A stretch of DNA of 64,000 nt from contig NZ_CP053021.1 of the NCBI RefSeq assembly GCF_013001025.1, positions 558,001 to 622,000 of the forward strand. The letters are read 5' to 3'. Shown here one piece after another: positions 44,306 through 53,996 of the stretch. This stretch comes from Sphingobium yanoikuyae (lineage in GTDB: Bacteria; Pseudomonadota; Alphaproteobacteria; Sphingomonadales; Sphingomonadaceae). Within the stretch, counting starts at the first letter, position 1, and each line of letters begins with the position of its first letter. The notes under the pieces were generated by a model. It was not told where the DNA came from, did not search any database, and saw only the letters and a list, made by a program, of their open reading frames with translations. Made by a program: the position numbers and the translations under genes.

Positions 44306-45319
44306 TTACTTCCCCCCGACCGGAACTTCGGTCACATTGGTGCCGCGGGCGATGCGGACGGTCGGCCCCTTGAAGACGGCCGTGCCGACCGGTGCGCCAC
44401 CCGGCGCGGCCATGGCGGGCATGCCGGCATCAGGCTTGGCCGGGACGCTGCTGCGCTGGTAGCGCGACACGTCGGCGCCCGTGGAATAGGTGGAGCCGCG
44501 ATCGACCGGGCGGGCCGCGATCTTGGCAATGATCGACTTTTCCGAACCCGGATTGCTGCCATCGGGCAGGTCGACGTCCGAACCGGCAATGGCGGCGTCA
44601 AGGTCCGATGCGGTGTCCGCGATCGAGCGCAGCGACAGCGACAGCGAGCCGATGGTCTGCGACACGGCGAGCTTTTCGGCGATCTTGGGCGTCACTTCGA
44701 CCGTGACGTTGGAGTAGGTCTGGACGACGGGCTTGCCATCGGGGCCCATGGCGTCGGTCCGCTGGTCGGTGGCGAGCACGCGCAGGTTGCGCAGGATCGT
44801 TTCCGAAACCTTGAGCGGGGCGCCATCGCCGCCGCCGGAAACCGTCTGGGTCAGCACCAGGTCGATGCGGTCGCCAGGGAAGACGAAGCCGGCAACCGCA
44901 TTCTGGGCCGAGACCGGCACGGTAACGGCGCGCATGCCGGGGCCGAGGGCTGCGGCCAGGAAGCCGCGGTCACCCGGACGGATGACGGCGCCCTGGGTCA
45001 GCGGCTGGCCGGCGGTGATCGCGTTGCGCACGACGCTGCCTGCAAGCTTGAGCGGATCGGCCTGGCCCTTCAGATAATAGGCGGCCTCGATCAGATCCTT
45101 GGGCCAGGGCTGGAAGCGGAAGCTTTCCGCGTCCAGGATGGTCCCCACCGGCAGGGCCTTGGTCGCCACCAGAACATGCGGCTGGTCCGCCTCGTTCGGC
45201 ATTGCGGCCGCGTTCACCTGCGGCGTAGATGAAGAACTCAGCATGCTGCGCGCAAGCAAGGCTGTAGTGACCGCTATGATTAGCGCCCCCACCAGCAGCA
45301 CGATCTTCTTAGCATCCAT
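44306..45319 (-). CDS. cpaB: Flp pilus assembly protein CpaB (RcpC)
   Basis: 337 residues from ATG 45319 (M-D-A-K-K-I-V-L-L-V); the upstream extension has no support. An N-terminal membrane helix is followed by an SAF domain (A-T-K-A-L-P-V-G-T-I-L ... F-Q-P-W-P) and a long C-terminal part with I-R-P-G-D-R-G-F. SAF domains bind peptidoglycan or sugars; CpaB acts with the secretin. It lies 51 bases after cpaA. Confidence 0.93.
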   Translation of the reverse strand: MDAKKIVLLVGALIIAVTTALLARSMLSSSSTPQVNAAAMPNEADQPHVLVATKALPVGTILDAESFRFQPWPKDLIEAAYYLKGQADPLKLAGSVVRNAITAGQPLTQGAVIRPGDRGFLAAALGPGMRAVTVPVSAQNAVAGFVFPGDRIDLVLTQTVSGGGDGAPLKVSETILRNLRVLATDQRTDAMGPDGKPVVQTYSNVTVEVTPKIAEKLAVSQTIGSLSLSLRSIADTASDLDAAIAGSDVDLPDGSNPGSEKSIIAKIAARPVDRGSTYSTGADVSRYQRSSVPAKPDAGMPAMAAPGGAPVGTAVFKGPTVRIARGTNVTEVPVGGK

Positions 45320-45370
45320 GACGAAACTCGCCTTTCTCAAATGGGCGGCCTGCCCCCAGGGGCCCAATCA

Positions 45371-45844
45371 TCACGCAAATTGGTTAAGATATCGTTCGCC
45401 AAGTAACCAAAGGGCGGCGATCGATATGGCTACGCCGTAGGGTATTTCGGGTTGGCCCTGCTTCCGGCGGAGGCGGTGGTGGATCACCGTGACGATCGTC
45501 ACGGCGCCGCCCAGAATCGCCATCAGCGTCAACAGGGTCAGCACCGCCTGCCACGGAAACCACAGCGCCAGCGCGCCCAGCAGCTTCACATCGCCCCCGC
45601 CCATCATGCCGAACGCGAACAGCGCGGCGAACAGGACGAAGACCAGCAGGCCGACCAGCAACTGCACCGCCATGCCCGGCCAGAGCGGCAAGCCGCAGGC
45701 GATCCACCATAGTGGCGCCAGGGCGGCGACGCCCAGGTTCAGCCGGTTGGAGATGATGCGCGCGCGCAGGTCCGTGATCGCGGCTGCGATCAGCAGGATG
45801 CCCAGTGCGGCGATCAGCGCCAGTCTGAAATATTCCCCCAACAT
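45371..45844 (-). CDS. cpaA: Prepilin peptidase CpaA (TadV)
   Basis: 157 residues, an A24 aspartic membrane protease: T-D-L-R-A-R-I-I-S-N carries the first catalytic Asp and G-M-M-G-G-G-D-V-K-L the second. Several membrane helices surround these motifs. It cleaves prepilin leaders of Flp-type pilins. It is the first gene of the minus-strand tad run; no flp pilin gene is visible next to it. Confidence 0.93.
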   Translation of the reverse strand: MLGEYFRLALIAALGILLIAAAITDLRARIISNRLNLGVAALAPLWWIACGLPLWPGMAVQLLVGLLVFVLFAALFAFGMMGGGDVKLLGALALWFPWQAVLTLLTLMAILGGAVTIVTVIHHRLRRKQGQPEIPYGVAISIAALWLLGERYLNQFA

Positions 45845-45893
45845 GAGGGTCAGGCACTAGACCATATGGCTTACCAAACCGTAACCATGGCCC

Positions 45894-46847
45894 ATGGATT
45901 CGCCGATCTTCCCGTCGCCCGCCCTTGACCGTCGTGCCTGGCCAATGGGTGGCCAGCTGGATTATTGGCAGGCCACCGACGGCTGGCCGATCCGCCGCTA
46001 TCGGCTGGGCGCTGGCACCCGTGGCCGGATGCTGATCCTCAACGGTCGCGGCGACATGATCGAGAAATATCTGGAGGTGATCCACCACTGGGCGCAGCGC
46101 GGCTGGGCGGTGACCAGTTTCGACTGGCGCGGACAGGGCGGGTCGGGCCGGCTGACCGATGATCCACTGTGCGGCCATATCGACGACTTCGCCCGGTGGG
46201 TTGGCGATTTGCGCGCGCTTTCAGATGATTGGCGCGCGGAGGGCAGCGGCCCGACGGTCATGCTGGGCCACAGCATGGGCGGGCATATGCTGTTGCGGGC
46301 GCTGGCCGAAGGCCTGCCTGCACCCGATGCGGCCGTGGCCGTGGCGCCGATGCTGGGGCTGCATACCGCCCCGCTGCCGCGCTGGCTGGCGGTGGCGATC
46401 GCCAATTTCATGTGCGGGATCGGCCAGGGGGAAAAGCAGGCCTGGACACAGAAGGAAGAGAGCGAGCGGCAGCGCCAGATGCGGCAGAAGCGGCTCACCC
46501 ATGATCCCGATCGCTACGCCGATGAAATCTGGTGGCGGGACCATAGCCGGGACATTGCGCTGGGGCCGCCGAGCTGGAACTGGGTGCGGCTGGCGCTCGA
46601 GTCGACTCGCGCCTTGGAGGCCGGAAACGGGCCGGAGCGAATCGCGACGCCGACCCTGGTCCTGGCCGCCTGTCGCGACCAACTGGTATCGACGCCGGCC
46701 ATCCGGCGCATCGCGGCGCGCTTGCCCGATGCCCGCCTGCATGTCTATGGGCGCGAGGCCGCGCATGAAATTTTGCGCGAGCTCGACCCGGTGCGGCTCG
46801 ATGCGCTGGGGCGGATCGACCGTTTCCTGGATGAGGTTGCCCGTTGA
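45894..46847 (+). CDS. Alpha/beta hydrolase (lysophospholipase/monoglyceride lipase-like)
   Basis: 317 residues with the alpha/beta hydrolase fold: N-G-R-G-D-M-I-E-K-Y near 50, F-D-W-R-G-Q-G-G-S near 76, and nucleophile Ser127 in G-H-S-M-G-G. The C-terminal catalytic His is likely in A-A-H-E-I-L. The pattern is that of PldB-type lysophospholipases, acting on monoacyl lipids. It overlaps the following FAD oxidoreductase by 4 bases and is divergent from cpaA. Confidence 0.88.
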   Translation: MDSPIFPSPALDRRAWPMGGQLDYWQATDGWPIRRYRLGAGTRGRMLILNGRGDMIEKYLEVIHHWAQRGWAVTSFDWRGQGGSGRLTDDPLCGHIDDFARWVGDLRALSDDWRAEGSGPTVMLGHSMGGHMLLRALAEGLPAPDAAVAVAPMLGLHTAPLPRWLAVAIANFMCGIGQGEKQAWTQKEESERQRQMRQKRLTHDPDRYADEIWWRDHSRDIALGPPSWNWVRLALESTRALEAGNGPERIATPTLVLAACRDQLVSTPAIRRIAARLPDARLHVYGREAAHEILRELDPVRLDALGRIDRFLDEVAR

Positions 46848-47947
46848 ACAGACCCGATATCGTGATTGTCGGTGGCGGGATTGCGGGCGCCAGCCTGGGC
46901 GCGGCGCTGGCGGAAACGGCGCGGGTGCTGATCCTGGAGATGGAGGATCGCGCCGGCTATCATGCGACGGGGCGATCGGTCGCCTTCTGGGAAGAAACCT
47001 ATGGCGGGCCGGTGGTCCAGCCGCTGACCACGGCCTCGGGCAGGCTGCTGGAGTCGCCCGATCCCGATTTCTTCGATGGCTCCTTCCTGTCGCCGCGCCG
47101 CACGCTGCATATCGGCCGGGCCGGGGATGAGGGGCTGCGCGACGCGCTGCTGGCCGATTTTGCCGGGGCGGTCGAATTGCAGCCGGTGGTGCCGGCGAGC
47201 CTGGTGCCGGGGTTGCGGCCCGACTGGGTGCTGGGTGTGCTGGAACCGAGTTGCCGCGACATCGATGTCGGGGCGCTGCATCAGGCCTATCTGCGCCGGT
47301 TCCGCAGGCTGGGCGGCGAAATGCGGCTGGGGGCAAGGCTAGAGCACGCCGAACGACAGGGCGATGGCTGGCGGATCGAGACCCGTGACGGGCCGATCGA
47401 ATGCGGCCTGCTGGTCAATGCTGCCGGGGCTTGGGCGGATGATGTCGCCGTGGCCTGCGGTGTCGCGCCGGTCGGCATCACGCCCTATCGCCGGACGGTG
47501 GTGCAGTTGCGGTTGGAGGATATGCCAGCCGACGAGATGCCGCTGGTGATGGACATGCAGGGCGGCTTCTATTTCAAGCCCGAGGGGCGGGGGCGGATCT
47601 GGCTGACGCCGCATGACGAGGTCGCTTCGCCCCCCTGCGACGCCGCGCCCGAGGAGCTGGCGATCGCGCAGGCCATCGACCGGTTCCAGGCGGCGGTCGA
47701 CTGGCGGATCGCGGCGGTCGAGCGCAAATGGGCGGGGCTGCGCAGCTTCGCGCCGGACCGCGTGCCGGTCTATGGCTTCGAGCCGGCGGTCGAGGGCTTC
47801 TTCTGGTTCGCCGGGCAGGGCGGTTTCGGCATCCAGACCGCGCCGGCGGCGGCGCTGCTGGGGGCCAGCCTGTTGACCGGCGCGGTCCTGCCGCAGGCGA
47901 TTGCCAGCCTCGATATCGCTGCTTATGCTCCCCAACGGTTTCGATAG
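46844..47947 (+). CDS. FAD-dependent oxidoreductase (DAO family)
   Basis: 367 residues with the FAD-binding motif I-V-I-V-G-G-G-I-A-G-A at 5-15 and the DAO layout: V-N-A-A-G-A-W-A-D near 190 and Y-G-F-E-P-A-V-E-G-F-F-W-F-A-G-Q-G-G-F-G-I-Q near the end. It oxidises amino or hydroxy acids; D-amino acid or glycine oxidase-like activity is possible. Translation starts at TTG, overlapping the lipase stop (TTGA), so it is coupled to it. Confidence 0.88.
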   Translation: MNRPDIVIVGGGIAGASLGAALAETARVLILEMEDRAGYHATGRSVAFWEETYGGPVVQPLTTASGRLLESPDPDFFDGSFLSPRRTLHIGRAGDEGLRDALLADFAGAVELQPVVPASLVPGLRPDWVLGVLEPSCRDIDVGALHQAYLRRFRRLGGEMRLGARLEHAERQGDGWRIETRDGPIECGLLVNAAGAWADDVAVACGVAPVGITPYRRTVVQLRLEDMPADEMPLVMDMQGGFYFKPEGRGRIWLTPHDEVASPPCDAAPEELAIAQAIDRFQAAVDWRIAAVERKWAGLRSFAPDRVPVYGFEPAVEGFFWFAGQGGFGIQTAPAAALLGASLLTGAVLPQAIASLDIAAYAPQRFR

Positions 47948-47965
47948 CGCAACCAGCAGGAGAGC

Positions 47966-48145
47966 ATGATGGCGCACAAGTTCGTGATCGAGAAGAACAA
48001 GGCCGGCGAGTTCGTGGCCAAGTTCAAATATAATGCCGAGATCATCTTCTGGACCGAGGGCTACAGCTCCAAGGCGAGCGCGAAGAATGCGATCGAGTCG
48101 ATCCTGAAGAACGGCCCCGGCGCGCCGATCGAAGAAGCCGAATAA
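47966..48145 (+). CDS. DUF1508 (YegP-like) small protein
   Basis: 59 residues with the DUF1508 unit: F-V-I-E-K-N-K-A-G-E-F-V-A-K-F-K-Y-N-A-E, followed by E-G-Y-S-S-K-A-S-A-K-N-A-I-E-S-I. E. coli YegP contains two such repeats; this protein has one. It is preceded by CAGGAGAG. ATG 47966 and 47969 are both possible. The role of the family is not settled. It follows the FAD oxidoreductase by 18 bases. Confidence 0.85.
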   Translation: MMAHKFVIEKNKAGEFVAKFKYNAEIIFWTEGYSSKASAKNAIESILKNGPGAPIEEAE

Positions 48146-48156
48146 GCTGCGCGGCG

Positions 48157-48176
48157 CGGGGAGGGTGACCTCCCCG
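48157..48176. terminator. GC-rich hairpin between convergent genes
   Basis: CGGGGAGG (48157-48164) pairs with CCTCCCCG (48169-48176) over a GTGA loop. It lies between the DUF1508 stop and the rnhA stop. There is no T-run, so it is a possible weak or Rho-assisted terminator. Confidence 0.5.
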
Positions 48177-48183
48177 TCCGTCC

Positions 48184-48630
48184 CTATTTGCGGAAGCTTT
48201 CCGCCGCGGCGCAGGCGAGGGCATCGGCCCGCTCATTTTCCGGGTGGCCGGCATGGCCCTTGACCCATTGCCATGTCAGCTTGTGCCGGGCGGCGGCCTT
48301 CACCAGTTCCTGCCAGATCTCGACATTCTTGACCGGCTTGTTGTCGGCCGTCTTCCAGCCGCGCTTCTGCCAGCCGAAGATCCATTTGGTGATGCCGTCC
48401 ATGACATATTTGCTGTCGGTGTAGAGCGTCACCTGGCACGGCTTCTTGAGCGTATTGAGCGCCTCGACCGCGGCCATCATCTCCATGCGGTTATTGGTGG
48501 TCATCGCCTCGCCGCCGGAGATTTCCTTCTCCTGGTCGCCAAAGCGCAGCACCGCGCCCCAGCCGCCCGGACCTGGATTGCCCTTGCACGCGCCGTCGGT
48601 GAAGATCTGGACTTGCGGCAGGTCGCTCAT
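48184..48630 (-). CDS. rnhA: Ribonuclease HI
   Basis: 148 residues with the RNase HI catalytic set Asp12, Glu50, Asp72 and Asp136 and the signature [14 protein letters not shown]. It cuts RNA in RNA-DNA hybrids. It overlaps the thrB stop by 4 bases (ATGA), so it is translationally coupled in an ispH-thrB-rnhA operon. Confidence 0.95.
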   Translation of the reverse strand: MSDLPQVQIFTDGACKGNPGPGGWGAVLRFGDQEKEISGGEAMTTNNRMEMMAAVEALNTLKKPCQVTLYTDSKYVMDGITKWIFGWQKRGWKTADNKPVKNVEIWQELVKAAARHKLTWQWVKGHAGHPENERADALACAAAESFRK

Positions 48631-49604
48631 GCGCCGAGCAGCTCCGCCGGGTCGGCCTTGGCGTAGAAATCCATGCGGCGCAGATAGGCGAGCGGATCCT
48701 TGCGCGTCACCAGCGCGTCGGCAGGCGTGTTGATCCAGTCATAGGCGCGGGTCAGCAGGAAGCGCAGCGCCGCGCCGCGGCACAGGATCGGGAAGGCGGC
48801 CCGTTCGGCATCGGTCAGGCCATGGGCGGCGGCATAGCCTGCGCCGATCGCGGCCGCGCGGTCGCCAAACCAGGTGGCGCCGTCATTGCTGAAGCACCAG
48901 GCGCTGTGGGTGACGGCCAGATCATAGGCGCGAATGTCGGTGCAGCTGAAATAGAAGTCGATGAGGCCGGTGACGTCATCGCCCAGCATCAGGACATTGT
49001 CCGGGAACAGGTCGGCATGGATCACCGAACGCGGCAGATCGGCCGGCCAGTGGGCGTCGAGAAAGGCCAGTTCCTCCGCCACGCGGGCGCCAAGGCCCGG
49101 CGCAATCTGGTCGAAATCATCGCCACACTTGGCGGCCAGCGCGTGCCAGCCATCCTTGTCGAGCGCATTGCGCCGTTCGCCGGCAAAACCCTGCGCCGCC
49201 TTGTGCAGTTCGCCCAGCGCCACGCCGCAGGCGCGCGCCTGGGCCGGGGTCGGTTCGGTCACGGAAATGCCGGTCAGAAACTCGATCAGGCAGGCTGGGC
49301 GCCCGCCCAGCTGTTGCAGCCGCTTGCCATCGGTGTCGGCGATGAAGCGCGGCACCAGGCAGCCGCGCGCGCCCAGATGGTCGAGCAGGTCCATGAAGAA
49401 GGGCAGGTCCGCTTCATCCACCCGCTTTTCATAGAGGGTCAGGATATAGCGGTGGCCGTTTCCGTCATGGCCGGTGGTTTCGAGCAGATAATTGCTGTTT
49501 TCCACCCCTTCGGCGATGCCCTTGGCGGACACCAGCCGACCGGCATCATAGCGGGTGAGGAAGGCGTCAATCTCTTCGGCGGGAACGTGCGTATAAACGG
49601 CCAT
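48627..49604 (-). CDS. thrB: Homoserine kinase (ThrB, APH-type)
   Basis: 325 residues of the aminoglycoside-phosphotransferase-like homoserine kinase type: [11 protein letters not shown] near the N-terminus, the catalytic loop [11 protein letters not shown] and metal site G-L-I-D-F-Y. It phosphorylates homoserine for threonine synthesis. It is unrelated to the GHMP-type ThrB of E. coli. It lies 5 bases after ispH. Confidence 0.93.
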   Translation of the reverse strand: MAVYTHVPAEEIDAFLTRYDAGRLVSAKGIAEGVENSNYLLETTGHDGNGHRYILTLYEKRVDEADLPFFMDLLDHLGARGCLVPRFIADTDGKRLQQLGGRPACLIEFLTGISVTEPTPAQARACGVALGELHKAAQGFAGERRNALDKDGWHALAAKCGDDFDQIAPGLGARVAEELAFLDAHWPADLPRSVIHADLFPDNVLMLGDDVTGLIDFYFSCTDIRAYDLAVTHSAWCFSNDGATWFGDRAAAIGAGYAAAHGLTDAERAAFPILCRGAALRFLLTRAYDWINTPADALVTRKDPLAYLRRMDFYAKADPAELLGA

Positions 49605-49609
49605 GGGGG

Positions 49610-50569
49610 TTATGCGACCTCCAGTCCGCGCGGCAGCTTGAAGGAGATATTCTCCTGCGCGGTTTCGACCTGTTCCTCGGTCACGGCAAAGCGCTCGGCA
49701 ATCCGGTCGACGACTTCGCGCACCAATATTTCCGGCGCGGAGGCGCCGGCGGTGAGGCCGAGCGTCGTCACGCCCTCCAGCCAGGCAAAGTCGATTTCCT
49801 CGGCGCGCTGGATCAGGCGGGCGGGGGTGCCTTCGCGCTCGGCGACCTCGACCAGGCGCAGCGAGTTGGAGCTGTTGGGCGCGCCGATCACATAGACGGC
49901 GTCGCAGCGGGCGGCGATCGCCTTGACCGCCGTCTGGCGGTTCGACGTCGCGTAACAGATATCCTCGCCCTTGGGCGCGATGATCGAGGGGAAGCGGCGC
50001 TCCAGCGTGGCGACGATCGCGGCGGTATCGTCGACCGACAGGGTGGTCTGGGTCAGGAAGGCGAGATTGTCGGCATCGCTGGGCGCCAGCGCCTCGGCAT
50101 CCTCGACCGTTTCGATCAGCGTCATCGTGCCGTCGGGCACCTGGCCGAAAGTGCCGATCACCTCCGGATGGCCCTTGTGGCCGATGAACAGGATGTGGCG
50201 GCCGGCGGTCACCATGCGTTCGGCCTGGCGATGCACCTTGCTGACCAGCGGGCAGGTGGCGTCGAGATAGTCGAGGCCGCGCTCCTCCGCCTTGGCCGGC
50301 ACCGCCTTGGGCACGCCATGGGCGGAAAAGACCACCGGCACGCCGTCGGGCACCTGGTCCAGTTCCTCGACGAAGATCGCGCCCTTGGCCTTCAGGCTGT
50401 CGACCACGAACTTGTTGTGGACGATTTCATGGCGGACATAGACCGGCGCGCCATATTTCTCGATCGCGCGCTCGACGATGATGATGGCGCGGTCGACACC
50501 GGCACAGAAGCCGCGCGGGGCAGCGATCAACAGGGTCATCGGCGGGCGAGGGGCGGGGCTCTGCGTCAT
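49610..50569 (-). CDS. ispH: 4-hydroxy-3-methylbut-2-enyl diphosphate reductase IspH
   Basis: 319 residues with three Fe-S ligand Cys residues at 22 (G-F-C-A-G-V), 106 (D-A-T-C-P-L-V) and 205 ([11 protein letters not shown]). It performs the last step of the MEP pathway, giving IPP and DMAPP. First gene of the ispH-thrB-rnhA run. Divergent from a lipoprotein gene; the 137-base gap between them should hold both promoters. Confidence 0.95.
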   Translation of the reverse strand: MTQSPAPRPPMTLLIAAPRGFCAGVDRAIIIVERAIEKYGAPVYVRHEIVHNKFVVDSLKAKGAIFVEELDQVPDGVPVVFSAHGVPKAVPAKAEERGLDYLDATCPLVSKVHRQAERMVTAGRHILFIGHKGHPEVIGTFGQVPDGTMTLIETVEDAEALAPSDADNLAFLTQTTLSVDDTAAIVATLERRFPSIIAPKGEDICYATSNRQTAVKAIAARCDAVYVIGAPNSSNSLRLVEVAEREGTPARLIQRAEEIDFAWLEGVTTLGLTAGASAPEILVREVVDRIAERFAVTEEQVETAQENISFKLPRGLEVA

Positions 50570-50706
50570 GGGCGCGGCTTAGGGCAATGTCGCGCCCGAA
50601 GGAAGGGCCAACGCAAATCACCGCGCTTTGTGTTGCGTGGGCGGCGGGGGATGGATAAGGAAGCCGGACGCCTCTGTCCAAGGGGCATGCTGAGGAATTG
50701 CTGCCT

Positions 50707-51345
50707 GTGACATTGTCCCGAATTGCGTTGACCGGAATGCTCGCCCTTGCCCTTGCCGGCTGTTCTCGCCGGGGGGAAATCGACCCGACGGGCGGTATCG
50801 TCACGGTGCGTTCGGCTTGCCCGGTGGCTGCAATCCCGGCCTATACCGGTGACGTGACCCTGTTCAATCCGGCCCAGAGCCGCGATGCCTCCGCGATCGA
50901 CGTGGTGGCGAACATCACCGATCTGCGCTCGACCTGTTCCGATGGCGCCCAGCTTTATACCCAGGCAACCTTCGTGGTGAATGCGCGTCGCAACGACGCC
51001 AGCGCCGCGCGCCAGGTGACCTTGCCCTATTTCTCGGCGATCGTGCGGGGCGGCAGCGCCGTCGTCGCCAAGCGGATCGGCCAGGTGACGCTGAACTTCG
51101 CGCCGGGCGAATATCGCGCGACCGCGACCGCGACGGCCGGCTCCTATGTCGACAAGGCATCGGCCACGCTGCCGCCGGAAATTCAGCAGAAGATCACGCA
51201 GAAGCGCAAGGCAGGCGACGCGGATGCCGCGATCGACCCCTTCGCCCAGCCGGACGTCAAGGCGGCGCTGCAGCGAACCAGCTTCGAGCTGCTCGTGGGT
51301 TTCAACCTGACCCAGGATCAGCTCAAATATAACGCGACCCGTTAA
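50707..51345 (+). CDS. Hypothetical lipoprotein
   Basis: 212 residues from GTG 50707, which sits about 9 bases after a TGAGGAA Shine-Dalgarno; TTG 50698 is too close to it. A lipoprotein signal ends in L-A-G-C (Cys19), followed by a beta-rich region of about 120 residues and an Asp/Ala-rich tail. No family recognised. It is likely anchored to the inner or outer membrane. A dispersed repeat separates it from argS. Confidence 0.75.
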   Translation: MTLSRIALTGMLALALAGCSRRGEIDPTGGIVTVRSACPVAAIPAYTGDVTLFNPAQSRDASAIDVVANITDLRSTCSDGAQLYTQATFVVNARRNDASAARQVTLPYFSAIVRGGSAVVAKRIGQVTLNFAPGEYRATATATAGSYVDKASATLPPEIQQKITQKRKAGDADAAIDPFAQPDVKAALQRTSFELLVGFNLTQDQLKYNATR

Positions 51346-51361
51346 GCCCGTTGATTTGTTT

Positions 51362-51457
51362 CCGTTCGGGCTGAGCGAAGTCGAAGCCCGCCACTGAGCG
51401 AAGCGAAGTGCTTCACTCCGTTCAGCCTGGCCCTTCGACTTCGCTCAGGGCGAACGG
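51362..51457. repeat. Dispersed inverted repeat upstream of argS
   Basis: The left arm, CCGTTCGGGCTGAGCGAAG followed by TCGAAG, is an imperfect inverted repeat of the right arm CTTCGACTTCGCTCAG followed by GGCGAACGG. Between them lies a smaller hairpin, GAGCGAAGCG-AAGTG-CTTCACTC. This element type is common between sphingomonad genes and can terminate or stabilise transcripts. It ends just before the argS Shine-Dalgarno. Confidence 0.72.
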
Positions 51458-51474
51458 AGTTGAAGGAAATGCCC

Positions 51475-53202
51475 GTGTCCCTTTACACCCGTTTCACCGC
51501 CCATCTCGATGCCGTGCTCGACGCGCTGGAGGCTGAAGGCATGCTGCCCGCCGGCCTCAACCGCAAGCCGGTGACGGTGGAGCCGCCGCGCGATCCCAGC
51601 CATGGCGACCTGGCCACCAACGCCGCGATGGTGCTGGCCAAGCCCGCCGGCACCAATCCGCGCGCGCTGGCCGATGCGATCGTGACCAAGCTGCAGGCGC
51701 TGGACGAGGTCGAGGCGGCCAGCATTGCCGGCCCCGGCTTCATCAACCTGACCCTGACCGACCCGACCTGGCGCGCCGAACTGGCGGCGATCCATGCCGA
51801 GGCCGCCGATTATGGCCGGTCCGATTTCGGCGCGGGCACGACCGTGAATGTCGAATATGTCTCGGCCAACCCCACCGGCCCCATGCATATGGGCCATTGC
51901 CGCGGCGCGGTGGTCGGCGACGCGCTCGCCACCCTGCTGGAATATGCCGGGCACAAGGTGATCCGCGAATATTATATCAATGATGCCGGCGGCCAGGTCG
52001 ATGTGCTCGCCCGTTCCGCGCATGTCCGCTATCGTGAAGCGCTGGGCGAGGATGTCGGCGCGATCCCCGAGGGGCTTTATCCGGGCGATTATCTGGTGCC
52101 GGTGGGGCAGGCGCTGGCCGCCGAATATGGCGACAAGTTCGTCGGCGCACCCGAAGCCGACTGGCTGGTCCTGTTCCGCACCTTTGCCGTGGCGAAGATG
52201 ATGGACATGATCCGCAGCGATCTCGCGCTGCTGGGCATCCATCACGACATTTTCTCGTCGGAGGCGGAATTGCAGGCAGCAGGCAAGCCCGACGAGGCCG
52301 AAGCCTGGCTGCGTGCCCATGACCTGGTCTATGACGGCGTGCTGGAAGCGCCCAAGGGCGAACTGCCCGACGATTGGGAGCCGGTGGAGCTGCCGCTGTT
52401 CCGTTCGACCAGGTTCGGCGACGACCAGGATCGGCCGATCAAGAAGTCGAATGGCAGCTGGACCTATTTCGGTGCCGACATGGCCTATCATTTCCAGAAG
52501 GCGCAGAGCGCCGACCAACTGATCGACATCTGGGGCGCTGACCATGCCGGCACGGTGAAGCGCATCCAGGCCGCCGTCGCCGCCCTGACCGAGGGCAAGG
52601 CGCGGTTCGACGTCAAGCTGATCCAGATGGTCCGCCTGCTGCGCGATGGCGAGCCGGTGAAGATGTCCAAGCGCGCCGGTAACTTCGTGACGCTGGCCGA
52701 TGTCGTGCGCGAAGTGGGCAAGGATGTCGTCCGCTTCACCATGCTGACGCGCAAGGCCGATGCCCAGATGGACTTCGATTTCGCCAAGGTGGTGGAAGCC
52801 TCGAAGGACAATCCGGTCTTCTATGTGCAATATGCCCATGCCCGCATTTCCTCGCTCGGCCGCCGTGCAGAGGAGGCCGGGATCGACCTTCCCGCGCCCG
52901 ACCTGTCCCTGCTTGGGACGGCGGAGCTGAACCTGGTGAAGCTGGCAGCGCAGTTCCCGCGCGTCGTCGAAGGATCGGCGCAGGCTCGTGAACCGCATCG
53001 TATTGCCTTCTATCTCAATGACTTGGCTTCGGCATTCCATGGCTGGTGGAATATGGGCAATGATGATCCGCGCGCGCGCGTGGTGCTGGCGGACGATCCG
53101 GCCCTCACCTCGGCCCGGCTTTTCTTGAGCCGCGGAATCGGGCAGATCATCCGCAACGGCCTTGCCCTGATGGGCGTGGTCGCGCTGACCGAAATGCAGT
53201 GA
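51475..53202 (+). CDS. argS: Arginyl-tRNA synthetase
   Basis: 575 residues from GTG 51475, spaced 7 bases after GAAGGA; ATG 51469 and TTG 51460 are alternatives. Class I features: the HIGH-like H-M-G-H near V-S-A-N-P-T-G-P-M-H-M-G-H-C-R-G-A and the KMSK motif K-M-S-K-R-A-G-N. An N-terminal Add-1 domain and C-terminal DALR domain (R-I-A-F-Y-L-N-D-L-A) are present. It charges tRNA-Arg. It begins the argS-SPOR-nagZ-scpA-scpB-tatABC run. Confidence 0.96.
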   Translation: MSLYTRFTAHLDAVLDALEAEGMLPAGLNRKPVTVEPPRDPSHGDLATNAAMVLAKPAGTNPRALADAIVTKLQALDEVEAASIAGPGFINLTLTDPTWRAELAAIHAEAADYGRSDFGAGTTVNVEYVSANPTGPMHMGHCRGAVVGDALATLLEYAGHKVIREYYINDAGGQVDVLARSAHVRYREALGEDVGAIPEGLYPGDYLVPVGQALAAEYGDKFVGAPEADWLVLFRTFAVAKMMDMIRSDLALLGIHHDIFSSEAELQAAGKPDEAEAWLRAHDLVYDGVLEAPKGELPDDWEPVELPLFRSTRFGDDQDRPIKKSNGSWTYFGADMAYHFQKAQSADQLIDIWGADHAGTVKRIQAAVAALTEGKARFDVKLIQMVRLLRDGEPVKMSKRAGNFVTLADVVREVGKDVVRFTMLTRKADAQMDFDFAKVVEASKDNPVFYVQYAHARISSLGRRAEEAGIDLPAPDLSLLGTAELNLVKLAAQFPRVVEGSAQAREPHRIAFYLNDLASAFHGWWNMGNDDPRARVVLADDPALTSARLFLSRGIGQIIRNGLALMGVVALTEMQ

Positions 53203-53221
53203 GCCGAGCGGAGTTTCGATA

Positions 53222-53941
53222 ATGGGTGACTATGCACGTGGGCGACTTGACCTCGATGACGAGGACCGGCTGCCCTGGCTGGAACCTGCGCTCGACGAGG
53301 CGGATGAGGAGCGGATTTCGCCGCTGCGCCTGCTGGGCCTCATCATCCTGGGGCTGGTGCTGATCGGCGCGGTGGTCGCTGGCATGTGGTGGCTGCAGAA
53401 CCGCAACGGCGGCGGCGCGGGCGAAGGGCAACTGATCGCCGCGCCGCAGGGCGACTACAAGATCGCGGCCAAGGAAGCGGACGCCAAGAAGTTCCAGGGC
53501 GAGGGCGATGCCAGCTTCGCCGCGAGCGAGGGCGTGGCCCGTGATGGCCAGATCGACCCGAGCCGCGTGCCCGAGGCGCCAATCATCCCGACCGGCGCTG
53601 CCCCTGCAGGCACCAAGCCTGCTGTTCCCGCCAAGCCCGCGCAGAGCGTTACCGCCAAGGTCGAGGACGAGACCAGGGCCGCGCCCAAGGCCGCCGCGCC
53701 CAAGGCGGCCGGCAGCGGCGTCATCCAGCTGGGCGCCTATGGCAGCGCGTCGGGCGCCAAGGATGCCTGGGGCCGCCTGTCGAAGCGCTTTGCCTATCTG
53801 GCGCCGCTTGCCATGTCGGTCGAGCCGGCCGAAGTGGGCGGCAGCACAGTCTATCGCCTGCGCGCCAGCGCCGGCGGGCAGGCGGGCACCGTTTGCGGCA
53901 AGTTGAAGGTCGCGGGCGAAAGCTGCATCATCGTCAATTGA
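53222..53941 (+). CDS. SPOR domain-containing membrane protein
   Basis: 239 residues: a cytoplasmic N-terminus rich in Asp/Glu, one transmembrane helix (about 38-58), an Ala/Pro/Lys-rich periplasmic linker, and a C-terminal SPOR domain (about 165-239: V-I-Q-L-G-A-Y-G-S-A-S-G-A-K-D-A-W). SPOR domains bind denuded glycan at division septa. It lies between argS and nagZ, a conserved alphaproteobacterial position. Confidence 0.92.
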   Translation: MGDYARGRLDLDDEDRLPWLEPALDEADEERISPLRLLGLIILGLVLIGAVVAGMWWLQNRNGGGAGEGQLIAAPQGDYKIAAKEADAKKFQGEGDASFAASEGVARDGQIDPSRVPEAPIIPTGAAPAGTKPAVPAKPAQSVTAKVEDETRAAPKAAAPKAAGSGVIQLGAYGSASGAKDAWGRLSKRFAYLAPLAMSVEPAEVGGSTVYRLRASAGGQAGTVCGKLKVAGESCIIVN

Positions 53942-53996
53942 CCCAAACAGGGCGCGGGCGTCGACAGCCCGCGCCTTAGTCATTAGCATCGGCGTC

